Source of the DNA: Flavobacterium psychrophilum
GTDB lineage: Bacteria; Bacteroidota; Bacteroidia; Flavobacteriales; Flavobacteriaceae
Assembly (NCBI GenBank): GCA_945866505.1
Contig: CAMBHH010000037.1
Location: 1 to 21,085 of the forward strand
Direction of reading: 5' to 3'
DNA length: 21,085 bases
Shown: positions 1 through 7,076 of the stretch, one piece after another
How the letters are laid out: each line of letters starts with the position of its first letter
Position numbering within the stretch: the first letter of the stretch is position 1
The notes under the pieces: generated by a model
The model's database searches: none
What the model saw: the letters and a program-made list of their open reading frames with translations, nothing else
Told to the model about the DNA's origin: nothing
Translations under genes and position numbers: made by a program

Positions 1-183
1 CGTCACTTCGCGCCAAGTATCAATGTGAATTTTTCCTTTGGCTTCAGGCCAAAAAGCTTTCATTTGTGGAATCAAATCTTTTAAGTTTTTGCCAATTCCA
101 AAAAAAATATCATGTTGTTCTGTGAATCGTCCTGCGGGTCTACAACCCAATAATATCATGTATAATTTAAGTTTGCCTTTCAT
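1..183 (-). CDS. DUF1543 domain-containing protein (5' part only)
   Basis: This is the first 61 codons of a minus-strand gene that runs off the left edge. The readable N-terminus has the hydrophobic start KLYMILLGC, then GRFTEQHDIFFGIG and a FWPEA segment. I recognise this pattern from small cytosolic DUF1543 proteins, whose function is unknown. The ATG at 183 fits the family, which normally starts only a few residues before the LGC motif. The frame stays open upstream to another ATG at 243, which would add 20 residues (MRFIKKIKNTC...), and a -7 box at 276-283 would allow it. I prefer 183 from family length, but the start is not certain. Confidence 0.75.
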   Translation of the reverse strand, partial: MKGKLKLYMILLGCRPAGRFTEQHDIFFGIGKNLKDLIPQMKAFWPEAKGKIHIDTWREVT

Positions 184-275
184 CAATCGCCATTTATTAT
201 TGCATTGGAAACAAGTATTTTTAATTTTTTTTATAAACCTCATAGCTGATTTTTACTAGGTTTCTGCCCTGCTAA

Positions 276-283
276 CAAATATA
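276..283 (-). promoter_or_regulatory. Putative -7 box upstream of the DUF1543 gene
   Basis: On the minus strand this reads TATATTTG, a perfect match to the Bacteroidota -7 consensus TAnnTTTG. Transcription would start about 7 nt downstream, near 269, leaving a leader of roughly 85 nt to the ATG at 183 or about 26 nt to the ATG at 243. I see no clear -33 TTG at the usual distance. Confidence 0.45.
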
Positions 284-376
284 ATTCAATTTATTTTTAC
301 TAATTTAAATAAAAAAATAAATTTTTGGTTTGGTTTTTGAAATAGCCAATTCGAACCAATTAATAAATAAGAAATC

Positions 377-883
377 ATGAAAAAAATAATTACACTTTTA
401 GCCGTTATCGGAATGTTTAGTTTACAAGGATGTACTGTTACTACTGATTCAAATTATGTGGATAATGATACGATTGCAGAAGTTTTTGAACTTAAAAACG
501 TCAATTTTTTTAATGATCCAAACGATGGTTATATTGTTTACCAAAAGCTTACCCCCAATATTTATGCCTCAGATGTTGTTCTAATTTATAGATTGTCTGG
601 AACGCTGAATTCTAGTACTCCAATTTGGCAACCAATTCCTAGAACACTTTTTTTAACTCAAGGTGAATTAGATTATGATTTTGATTTTAGTAAAGAAGAT
701 TTTACTATTTACGCTGGCGGGAATTATAATCTGTCATTGACTCCGCAGTATTTGAATAATCAGACTTTTAGAATTGTGATTGTGCCGGGAAGCTTTTCCT
801 CTATGGTCGATACAAATAACTATAATGCTGTGATGGCCGCTATAAAAATTAATGACAGTCAAATTCAAAAGATTAATTTCTAA
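377..883 (+). CDS. Putative lipoprotein of unknown function
   Basis: This encodes a 168-residue protein with a type II signal peptide: MKK, a hydrophobic core, and the lipobox SLQGC with the lipidated cysteine at residue 19. The mature part begins with a short Thr/Ser/Asp linker. It continues as an alternating polar/aromatic sequence (YIVYQKL, VVLIYRL, DYDFDFSKEDFTIYAGG) that suggests a small beta-rich domain facing the periplasm or cell surface. It has no catalytic motif that I recognise. It stands alone, between the DUF1543 promoter region on the left and a strong terminator at 899-933 on the right. No TAnnTTTG promoter is evident upstream. Function is not assigned; the lipoprotein call is secure from the N-terminus. 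Confidence 0.8.
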   Translation: MKKIITLLAVIGMFSLQGCTVTTDSNYVDNDTIAEVFELKNVNFFNDPNDGYIVYQKLTPNIYASDVVLIYRLSGTLNSSTPIWQPIPRTLFLTQGELDYDFDFSKEDFTIYAGGNYNLSLTPQYLNNQTFRIVIVPGSFSSMVDTNNYNAVMAAIKINDSQIQKINF

Positions 884-898
884 TAAAAATTGAATTAT

Positions 899-933
899 AT
901 AAAAAAAGGAAAGCGAGAGGTTTCCTTTTTTTT
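899..933. terminator. Bidirectional intrinsic terminator
   Basis: AAAAAAAGGAAA (901-912) pairs with TTTCCTTTTTTT (921-932) around an 8-nt loop. It has A and T tracts on both sides, so it can serve both the lipoprotein gene on the plus strand and the terC gene that converges from the right. Confidence 0.8.
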
Positions 934-938
934 GTACG

Positions 939-1889
939 TTATTTTGTTGAAGTAGCTTCGCTCATTTTCAATGAAACTAGTATTCCTATTGTAAGCGATA
1001 ACGCAATGAATGCCAATGAAACCCACTCGCGCAATTCATATAAATCGTGCAGTAACATTTTGAGTCCAACAAAGGTCAAAATCGCAATTAAACTGTATTC
1101 TAAATAGCTGAATTTTTCTAGCATATTGGCCAAGAAGAAATACATTGAACGCAAACCTAGAATGGCAAAAATATTGGAACTAAATACTAAAAACGGGTCG
1201 GATGTAATGGCTAGAATTGCTGGAACGCTATCCAATGCAAAAATTACATCCATAACCTCAATAACAATTAGGGCTACAAATAAGGGTGTTGCAAAAGTTT
1301 TACTGGCGATTTTTATAAAGAAATGTTCGTTTTCGAATGTTTTCGTAATCGGAATTATTTTTCCGAGTAACTTATAAATTATTGAATCTTTAGGTTGAAA
1401 ATCATCCTCTTCTTTAGTAAACAACATTTTTGCAGCAGTAAAAATCAAGAATGCGCCAAATATATAGGTAGTCCAACTGAATTTATTGATGAGTAAAACT
1501 CCAAAATAAATCAGTAAACCTCTAAAGATAATAGCCCCTAATATTCCCCAAAATAATACTCTGTGTTGGTATTTTTGCGGTATTTTGAAGGAAGAAAAGA
1601 TGATAGCAATCACAAATATATTATCGATACTTAAAGATAACTCAATTAAATAACCAGTAATATATTTTATTGCAGCGGTTGTTGGTATTAATTCGTCGGT
1701 GTTTGCAATGAAGGCATTGTTGTACAACCAATAAATAACTACTGAAAACAGAAACGATATTGTTACAAATATTGCGGTCCATTTTCCGGCTTCTTTCGAG
1801 CTAATAATGTGTGGGTTTTTATTAAAAACTCCTAAATCAAGCGCTAGGAATACTAAGATAGCAGCGATAAATAATATCCAGACAGTCAT
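939..1889 (-). CDS. TerC/Alx-family integral membrane protein
   Basis: This encodes a 316-residue polytopic inner-membrane protein with about eight or nine hydrophobic segments. TerC-family signatures are present: ELSLSIDN at residues 83-90, EVMDVIFALDSVPA at 211-224, and SNIFAILGLRSMYF at 238-251. The conserved acidic residues inside membrane segments (Glu83, Asp89, Glu211, Asp214, Asp220) are those thought to handle metal ions in this family. Members are linked to manganese export and to metalation of secreted enzymes, and historically to tellurite resistance; a role in Mn homeostasis is therefore inference. The gene is monocistronic, with its own -7 box (1920-1927) and an inverted repeat just upstream. 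It converges on the lipoprotein gene through a shared terminator. Length is normal for the Alx-like branch. Confidence 0.92.
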   Translation of the reverse strand: MTVWILFIAAILVFLALDLGVFNKNPHIISSKEAGKWTAIFVTISFLFSVVIYWLYNNAFIANTDELIPTTAAIKYITGYLIELSLSIDNIFVIAIIFSSFKIPQKYQHRVLFWGILGAIIFRGLLIYFGVLLINKFSWTTYIFGAFLIFTAAKMLFTKEEDDFQPKDSIIYKLLGKIIPITKTFENEHFFIKIASKTFATPLFVALIVIEVMDVIFALDSVPAILAITSDPFLVFSSNIFAILGLRSMYFFLANMLEKFSYLEYSLIAILTFVGLKMLLHDLYELREWVSLAFIALSLTIGILVSLKMSEATSTK

Positions 1890-1919
1890 ATTTTATGCAA
1901 TTTTGTACTATTGATTCTG

Positions 1920-1948
1920 CAAAGATACTTTTTGACGTTGACAAAAAG
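1920..1948 (-). promoter_or_regulatory. Putative terC promoter with adjacent inverted repeat
   Basis: On the minus strand, 1927-1920 reads TATCTTTG, a perfect TAnnTTTG -7 box. It would give a leader of only about 24 nt to the ATG. Immediately upstream lies a perfect 7-bp inverted repeat, CTTTTTG at 1928-1934 and CAAAAAG at 1942-1948, separated by 7 nt. This covers the -13 to -35 region, where a repressor could block polymerase. The leader is too short to hold a yybP-ykoY manganese riboswitch, so any control of this gene would have to act at the operator. Operator function is inference. Confidence 0.45.
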
Positions 1949-1973
1949 ACAACAATTGTGATTTTGCAAAATA

Positions 1974-2007
1974 AAAAAAAGTGCCTCCATTTCTGAAAGC
2001 ACTTTTT
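1974..2007 (-). terminator. Intrinsic terminator of the GSII gene
   Basis: AAAAAGTGC (1976-1984) pairs with GCACTTTTT (1999-2007) across a 14-nt loop. Read on the minus strand the hairpin is followed by a run of eight or more T, as expected just after the GSII stop codon at 2027. Confidence 0.8.
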
Positions 2008-2026
2008 ACTTATAATTTGACAAAAA

Positions 2027-3040
2027 TTACAAAGCTGATTTTACAGTTTTGATAATTCTTGCAGCAATTTTGTATGGATCACCATTAGATGCTGGCCTTC
2101 TATCTTCCAACCAGCCTTTGTATCCTTTTTGAACAGCGATTAATGGAATACGGATTGAGCATCCACGATCAGATACTCCATAAGAGAAATCGTGAATAGA
2201 AGCAGTTTCGTGTTTACCAGTCAAACGTTGGTCGTTGTATGCTCCATAAACCGCAATGTGCTCAGCAGTTACCGGACGGAACGCCTCACATATTTTGTCA
2301 TAAACCGCTTTATCTCCACAAGTTCTTAAGATTTCGTTAGAGAAGTTAGCGTGCATACCTGATCCATTCCAGTCAGTATCTCCTAATGGTTTTGGGTGGT
2401 ATTCAATATAGTAACCGTATTTTTCAGTCAAACGGTCTAGGATATATCTAGCAACCCAGATTTCGTCTCCTGCTTTTTTAGCTCCTTTTGCAAACAATTG
2501 GAATTCCCATTGTCCACAAGCTACTTCTTGATTTATTCCTTCAAAGTTAATACCAGCAGCGATACAAATATCAGCATGCTCTTCAACTAATTTTCTTCCA
2601 TGAGTGTTTTTTCCTCCTACTGAACAGTAGTACATTCCTTGTGGAGCTGGGTAACCTCCTACCGGAAATCCAAGAGGTAATAAAGTTTTAGTATCCATAA
2701 TGAAATATTCTTGTTCAAAACCGAACCAGAAATCACCATCATCATCAATAGTAGCTCTACCATTTGAAGCGTGTGGAGTTCCATCAGCATTCATAACTTC
2801 AGTCATTACTAAATATCCGTTTATACGAGTCGGGTCTGGGTAAATTGCAACAGGAACTAGCATACAGTCAGATGAACCGCCTTCTGCTTGTCTAGTTGAT
2901 GAACCGTCAAAAGACCAATTTCCGATTTCTTCTAATGTTCCTTGAAAATTTTCATGCTCTTCTACTTTAGTTTTGCTTCTAAGGTTTTGAGTTGGCTCGT
3001 ATCCGTCCAACCATAGGTACTCTAGTTTAATTTTTGCCAT
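2027..3040 (-). CDS. Glutamine synthetase, type II (eukaryote-like, beta-grasp/catalytic domains)
   Basis: This enzyme makes glutamine from glutamate, ammonia and ATP in the cytosol. The 337-residue length is right for the compact GSII class (about 330-370), not GSI (about 450). The order of motifs is GSII-like: WSFDGSST (42-49) in the beta-grasp domain, the metal-binding GFEQEYF (107-113), GINQEVACGQWEFQ (168-181), the ammonia/glutamate-site WNGSGMHANFS (224-234), RGCSIRIP (292-299) and LEDRRPASNGDPY (311-323). No Tyr-adenylylation site of the GSI type is expected. The gene is divergent from a GSIII gene and shares a 202-bp control region with it. It has its own terminator and probable -7 box (3079-3086). 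The gene name glnA is used loosely across classes, so no symbol is given. Confidence 0.95.
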   Translation of the reverse strand: MAKIKLEYLWLDGYEPTQNLRSKTKVEEHENFQGTLEEIGNWSFDGSSTRQAEGGSSDCMLVPVAIYPDPTRINGYLVMTEVMNADGTPHASNGRATIDDDGDFWFGFEQEYFIMDTKTLLPLGFPVGGYPAPQGMYYCSVGGKNTHGRKLVEEHADICIAAGINFEGINQEVACGQWEFQLFAKGAKKAGDEIWVARYILDRLTEKYGYYIEYHPKPLGDTDWNGSGMHANFSNEILRTCGDKAVYDKICEAFRPVTAEHIAVYGAYNDQRLTGKHETASIHDFSYGVSDRGCSIRIPLIAVQKGYKGWLEDRRPASNGDPYKIAARIIKTVKSAL

Positions 3041-3078
3041 AACAATATAAATTAATTAAGTGTTGTTTTATTATTATG

Positions 3079-3086
3079 CAAATATA
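3079..3086 (-). promoter_or_regulatory. Putative -7 box of the GSII gene
   Basis: On the minus strand this reads TATATTTG, a perfect TAnnTTTG match, giving an expected leader of about 30 nt to the ATG at 3040. A TTTG lies 25 nt further upstream (3112-3115), slightly farther than the 18-20 nt spacing seen at the tRNA promoters in this window. Confidence 0.5.
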
Positions 3087-3116
3087 AATTAAAAGTAGTG
3101 TTAGTATAAAACAAAG

Positions 3117-3174
3117 GGGTATAAATTAATTTATATGCTGTTATTTTTATGAATACCCTATAATTGGATGGGTA
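3117..3174. promoter_or_regulatory. Palindrome and GGGTA/TACCC motifs in the GSII-GSIII divergent control region
   Basis: TATAAATTAATTTATA at 3120-3135 is a perfect 16-bp palindrome. It overlaps one GGGTA (3117-3121) and is followed by TACCC (3154-3158) and GGGTA (3170-3174). These last two form an inverted repeat with an 11-nt spacer. The whole block lies between the two outward-facing -7 boxes, upstream of both genes, where an activator or repressor responding to nitrogen could act on either. No known regulator motif is recognised. The sequence is AT-rich, so a chance palindrome is possible. Confidence 0.35.
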
Positions 3175-3216
3175 ATATTGTAAATTTAAAATTTTTTATA
3201 TGCTAAAATTAATAAT

Positions 3217-3224
3217 TACCTTTG
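3217..3224 (+). promoter_or_regulatory. Putative -7 box of the GSIII gene
   Basis: TACCTTTG matches TAnnTTTG perfectly. Transcription would begin near 3231, giving a leader of only about 12 nt to the ATG at 3243. The box overlaps the in-frame TTG at 3222, which rules that codon out as the translation start. Confidence 0.55.
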
Positions 3225-3242
3225 TTGAAAATTATCGCAATT

Positions 3243-5432
3243 ATGGCAACTTTACGTTTTCAAGCTTTAAATGAAGCTTCTTGTAGAAAACCAATCTATT
3301 TTGAGGAGAAGGATAGGAAATCAACCATTTTTGGTTCTAATGTTTTTAATGAAAAAGCGATGAAGCAATATTTGACTTCGGATGCTTTAAAAGCTGTTCA
3401 AGGTGCTGTCTTAAATGGTACTAAAATAGACAGAAAACTAGCCGATTATATTGCTATGGGGATGAAAGAGTGGGCTTTATCAAAAGGTGTAACTCATTAT
3501 ACACATTGGTTTCAGCCGTTAACAGGAACTACGGCCGAAAAACATGATGCTTTTTTCGAAACTTCCTATGATGGTAGCGATCCGGTCGAAAAATTTGGTG
3601 GCGGACAATTGGTACAACAAGAACCTGATGCTTCTAGTTTTCCGAACGGTGGTATCAGAAACACATTCGAAGCAAGAGGTTATACGGCTTGGGATCCAAC
3701 ATCTCCCGCGTTTATTTACGGTACAACTCTTTGCATTCCTACGGTTTTTATATCTTACACTGGAGAAGCATTAGACAATAAAATTCCATTATTGAGAGCC
3801 TTGTCAGCCATTGATGAAGCTGCTACAGAAATTTGTAAATATTTTGATAAAAATGTAAAAAAAGTTACTGCAACGCTAGGATGGGAACAAGAATATTTTT
3901 TGGTTGACAGTGCGTTAGCCAATTCTCGCCCTGATATTTTAATGACGGGAAGAACTTTGTTAGGTCACACTTCTGCCAAAGGGCAGCAATTAGACGATCA
4001 TTATTTTGGTTCCATTCCAACTCGTGCTTTGACGTATATGCGCGATTTAGAGCAAGAATGTACGTTGCTTGGCATTCCGGTAAAAACGCGTCATAATGAA
4101 GTTGCACCCAATCAATTTGAGTTGGCACCGATTTTCGAAGAAACCAACCTTGCTGTCGATCACAATTGTTTGTTGATGGATGTGATGCAAAAAGTGGCCG
4201 AACGCCATCACTTGAAAGTTTTATTACACGAAAAACCATTCAAAGGCGTGAACGGTTCAGGAAAACACAACAATTGGTCTTTAGCTACTGATACTGGTGT
4301 AAATTTGTTGAGTCCAAGCAAAACGCCAATGAGTAATTTACAGTTTTTAGCTTTCTTTATTAATACCATCAAAGCAGTAAATGATTATGAGACCTTGTTG
4401 AGAGCTGCTATTGCAACAGCTAGTAACGATCATAGATTGGGCGCCAATGAAGCACCTCCAGCTATTATTTCGGTCTTTATTGGAGAACAATTGACCAAAG
4501 TTTTGGCTGAATTAGAAGGCGTAACCGACGGTAAATTATCGCCAGAAGAAAAAACCGATTTAAAATTAAATGTCGTTGGGAAAATCCCTGAAGTCATTTT
4601 GGATAATACTGATAGAAATAGAACTTCGCCATTTGCCTTTACAGGAAACAAATTCGAGTTTAGAGCAGTAGGTTCTTCGGCAAACTGTTCGAATGCGATG
4701 ACGACTTTAAATACAATCGTTGCTAAACAATTGAAAGATTTCAAAATTGAAGTAGATGCTTTGATTGAAAACAAAGGGCTGAAAAAGGATGAAGCTATTT
4801 TTAATGTTTTAAGAGAATACATTAAAGTTTCTAAAAAAATCCTTTTCGAAGGCGATGGTTACAGCGATGCATGGGAAAAAGAAGCTGCCAAAAGAGGTTT
4901 GAGCAACTTCAAGACCACTCCAGAAGCCTTGAAAGCTAGAGTTTCAAAACAAGCTTTGGATTTATTTTCAGAAATGGGAATCTTGAATCACGTTGAAATG
5001 GAAGCGCGTTATGAAATTGAATTGGAGGAATATACCAAGAAAATTCAAATCGAAGGCCGAGTTTTTGGTGATCTTTCTATCAATCACGTTATTCCGACGG
5101 CTATTCGGTATCAAAATACTTTAATCGAAAATGTGAAAGGTCTGAAAGATATTTTTGGAGATGAATTTAAAGCCTTGGCCAAAGAACAAATTACAATTAT
5201 AAGAGAAATTTCAGGACATATCGAAGGAATCAATTCGACAGTGGAAGCCATGACCAACGAAAGAAAAATAGCTAATCATTTATCAAATGCGCAAGAAATG
5301 GCGGAAGCTTATTGTAATAAAGTTAAACCCTATTTCGAACAAATTAGAACTCACTGTGATAAACTAGAATTATTAGTAGATGACGAAATTTGGACCTTGA
5401 CCAAATACAGAGAATTGCTACTTACAAAATAA
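3243..5432 (+). CDS. glnN: Glutamine synthetase, type III (GlnN-type)
   Basis: This 729-residue enzyme belongs to the large GSIII class found in Bacteroidota and cyanobacteria. It also forms glutamine from glutamate, ammonia and ATP. Class-specific motifs are clear: GWEQEYFLVD (213-222), RHNEVAPNQFELAP (283-296), KPFKGVNGSGKHNNWS (331-346), NDHRLGANEAPP (395-406) and DRNRTSPFAFTGNKFEFRA (457-475). A long GSIII-specific helical C-terminus follows. The start is ATG 3243 (MATLRFQALNEA). An in-frame TTG at 3222 overlaps the promoter -7 box, and MATLRF matches the usual family N-terminus. The gene is transcribed alone and divergently from a GSII gene, so the cell has two unrelated glutamine synthetases under one intergenic region. 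No clear terminator is visible just after the stop. Confidence 0.96.
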   Translation: MATLRFQALNEASCRKPIYFEEKDRKSTIFGSNVFNEKAMKQYLTSDALKAVQGAVLNGTKIDRKLADYIAMGMKEWALSKGVTHYTHWFQPLTGTTAEKHDAFFETSYDGSDPVEKFGGGQLVQQEPDASSFPNGGIRNTFEARGYTAWDPTSPAFIYGTTLCIPTVFISYTGEALDNKIPLLRALSAIDEAATEICKYFDKNVKKVTATLGWEQEYFLVDSALANSRPDILMTGRTLLGHTSAKGQQLDDHYFGSIPTRALTYMRDLEQECTLLGIPVKTRHNEVAPNQFELAPIFEETNLAVDHNCLLMDVMQKVAERHHLKVLLHEKPFKGVNGSGKHNNWSLATDTGVNLLSPSKTPMSNLQFLAFFINTIKAVNDYETLLRAAIATASNDHRLGANEAPPAIISVFIGEQLTKVLAELEGVTDGKLSPEEKTDLKLNVVGKIPEVILDNTDRNRTSPFAFTGNKFEFRAVGSSANCSNAMTTLNTIVAKQLKDFKIEVDALIENKGLKKDEAIFNVLREYIKVSKKILFEGDGYSDAWEKEAAKRGLSNFKTTPEALKARVSKQALDLFSEMGILNHVEMEARYEIELEEYTKKIQIEGRVFGDLSINHVIPTAIRYQNTLIENVKGLKDIFGDEFKALAKEQITIIREISGHIEGINSTVEAMTNERKIANHLSNAQEMAEAYCNKVKPYFEQIRTHCDKLELLVDDEIWTLTKYRELLLTK

Positions 5433-5559
5433 AAGCAAAAAAGGATTAGATTTAATTTCTTCTGATTTTAGAGATTAAGCTATTTTATTTATTATAAGCA
5501 TCAGTAAATTATATAAAAATCATTTATAACTATGTAAATTCAAAACATCGATTCTCAGC

Positions 5560-5567
5560 TAACTTTG
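5560..5567 (+). promoter_or_regulatory. Putative -7 box of the phospholipase A gene
   Basis: TAACTTTG is a perfect TAnnTTTG match. It ends on the in-frame TTG at 5565-5567, so translation must start downstream, consistent with the TTG at 5595. Transcription would start near 5574. Confidence 0.5.
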
Positions 5568-5594
5568 TATCTAATTAATTTTAAAGAGGTGAAG

Positions 5595-6494
5595 TTGCAC
5601 AAGAAAGTTGTTTTGTTCTTTTTATTTGTGTTTTATTTTTCATCTTGTACTGCACAAATTCAAACTTTATTTAACGATAAAGTTGAACTCAAATCGATGA
5701 TAGCGCGTTGGGAATTAGACTCTACATCTGCAAGAGGAACTTTTTTGGTAACTCCCTACAAATCAATATATATATTGCCTTTTGTTTGGTCTAATAACGT
5801 CAACGAAAAACCTAGTTCTGGTAATGAATCTCCTGATTATATAGCTCCAATCGTAGATTATGACAATATTGAATTAAAGTTTCAATTGAGTTTTAAAACT
5901 AAAATTATCCAAAGTTTTTTATGGGGAAAGGCAGATTTATGGGTGGCTTATACCCAAGTTTCACATTGGCAAATTTACAATGCTGATCTATCGCGACCGT
6001 TTAGAGAGATCAATTATGAGCCTGAAATTATACCTAATCTTCCATTAAAATTTAATTTTCTTGGTTTTAAAACCCGAATGATTGGAGCTTCGTTTAATCA
6101 TGAATCCAATGGCAAAAGTTTACCCAATACCAGAAGTTGGAACAGAGTAATTTTATTTGCAGGTTTTGAACGAGAAAATTGGAATATCTATTTCAGACCT
6201 TGGTATGTAATTCCTGACCTAAGAGAAAATCCAGATATTGCCAACTATATTGGTAACGGGGATTTGACTGTAATTTATTCGAAAAACAGAAGTGTTTATA
6301 CTTTTGAAGGAAGTCATAATTTTAATTTCAAAGGGCAAATGAGAGGTAGTTCCTCCTTTTCATGGTCCTATCCTATAAAAGGAAATCTTAAAGGTTACTT
6401 GCAGCTTACTCACGGCTATGGAAATTCGCTTATTGATTACAATACTCATCAAACTACAGTGGGCGTAGGGGTTTCGTTGATTGAATGGCAATAA
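5595..6494 (+). CDS. pldA: Outer-membrane phospholipase A (OMPLA/PldA family)
   Basis: This is a beta-barrel enzyme of the outer membrane that cleaves acyl chains from phospholipids mislocalised to the outer leaflet. A hydrophobic signal sequence ends around FSSCTAQ. The family core is complete: YTQVSHWQIYN, SRPFREINYEPE, FNHESNGKS, TRSWNR and the C-terminal HGYGNSLIDYN. The catalytic triad is visible as His169, Ser171 and Asn183, with the same 2- and 12-residue spacing as E. coli His142/Ser144/Asn156. The calcium-site Ser152 and Arg147 are replaced by Thr and Lys. There is no ATG. TTG 5595 follows AAAGAGG (5583-5589) by 5 nt and is my choice; GTG 5589 overlaps that ribosome-binding site and is the alternative. 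The protein ends in a hydrophobic residue then Trp-Gln, close to the aromatic end usual for barrels. Confidence 0.9.
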   Translation: MHKKVVLFFLFVFYFSSCTAQIQTLFNDKVELKSMIARWELDSTSARGTFLVTPYKSIYILPFVWSNNVNEKPSSGNESPDYIAPIVDYDNIELKFQLSFKTKIIQSFLWGKADLWVAYTQVSHWQIYNADLSRPFREINYEPEIIPNLPLKFNFLGFKTRMIGASFNHESNGKSLPNTRSWNRVILFAGFERENWNIYFRPWYVIPDLRENPDIANYIGNGDLTVIYSKNRSVYTFEGSHNFNFKGQMRGSSSFSWSYPIKGNLKGYLQLTHGYGNSLIDYNTHQTTVGVGVSLIEWQ

Positions 6495-6618
6495 GAAATT
6501 AATAACAATTATAGAGTCTTTCGTATTCTCATGTTATATTATTGTAATAGTTTCATTTTCAATAGATTTAATCGTATCTTACAAAAAAAATAGTCCTGAT
6601 TTAGCTTTTTAAATAAAA

Positions 6619-6840
6619 GTGTTAAACGATTATCACGGGACAAGACCCTATTCTTTATACAAAATTCACAAGCAAAAATATTATAAAGGATATTCCAGAC
6701 CACAACAAACGATTGCCTATAGAGATAACAACCACGAAAATAACGGAAACCATAAAAATAGCGAAAATAATGGTCATGATAACAAAGGTGGAGGAGATAA
6801 AAGTCACGGAAAAAAAGGTGGAGGAAAAGACAAACATTAA
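6619..6840 (+). CDS. Doubtful small basic Gly/His/Asn-rich protein
   Basis: This is a 73-codon frame from GTG 6619 to TAA 6840. A stop at 6610 just upstream prevents an N-terminal extension. The predicted product is hydrophilic, with no signal peptide or membrane segment. Its C-terminal half is low-complexity Asn/His/Gly/Lys, ending GGGDKSHGKKGGGKDKH. I do not recognise the family. The composition recalls the basic tails of small secreted or envelope proteins in flavobacteria, so this could be the remnant of a gene that lost its signal-peptide-coding end. A strong terminator at 6893-6920 follows, which argues that something is transcribed here, either a small protein or an RNA. No promoter box is seen in the 124 nt before it. 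Confidence 0.35.
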   Translation: MLNDYHGTRPYSLYKIHKQKYYKGYSRPQQTIAYRDNNHENNGNHKNSENNGHDNKGGGDKSHGKKGGGKDKH

Positions 6841-6892
6841 CAATTTTAAATTTTTCAAAAACAATAGATTATCTATAAGCATAATTTAATAG

Positions 6893-6920
6893 TATCGGGC
6901 TAAACTCCCGATATTTTTTT
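6893..6920 (+). terminator. Intrinsic terminator
   Basis: TATCGGG (6893-6899) pairs with CCCGATA (6907-6913) over a 7-nt loop and is followed by seven T. It would end transcription from the small ORF or from pldA read-through, and it insulates purM. Confidence 0.8.
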
Positions 6921-7021
6921 GTTTTATAGTAAAAATGCCTATTTTCTTTTGGACATGCATTTTTGAGTAGAGAGAACTTTTCAAAACCCATATTAAGCTA
7001 CATAAACACCAAAAAAATAAT

Positions 7022-7029
7022 TATATTTG
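7022..7029 (+). promoter_or_regulatory. Putative -7 box of purM
   Basis: TATATTTG is a perfect TAnnTTTG match, with transcription expected from about 7036 and a leader of about 40 nt. That is too short for a purine riboswitch. The leader carries the small dyad CCTCCTAAGGCGG just after the start site. Confidence 0.5.
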
Positions 7030-7076
7030 CGCCATCCTCCTAAGGCGGACAAACAACAAAACTTCACAGTTATACA

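Noticed and set aside
38..259. Plus-strand reading frame across the left edge
   Set aside because: It overlaps the DUF1543 gene and its leader on the other strand and has no recognisable protein pattern.
1890..1920. A yybP-ykoY manganese riboswitch in front of terC
   Set aside because: The predicted leader is only about 24 nt, far too short for the roughly 100-nt aptamer.
1961..1972. ATTTTGCAAAAT palindrome, also at 13224-13235 and nearly at 20284-20293, as a regulator site
   Set aside because: Each lies before a minus-strand gene, and at least one is simply a -7 box ending TTTGC followed by A residues. Promoter composition explains the recurrence without a new regulator.
3865..4822. Long open frames antisense to the GSIII gene
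   Set aside because: They mirror the codon pattern of a well-supported gene; their translations show no family features.
6655..6882. Hydrophobic minus-strand frame opposite the small ORF at 6619-6840
   Set aside because: The Ile/Phe/Val-rich product is what low-complexity Asn/Lys codons give when read backwards, and it runs almost into the terminator.
7030..7076. A purine riboswitch upstream of purM
   Set aside because: With the -7 box at 7022-7029 the leader is about 40 nt and shows no aptamer-like helices.
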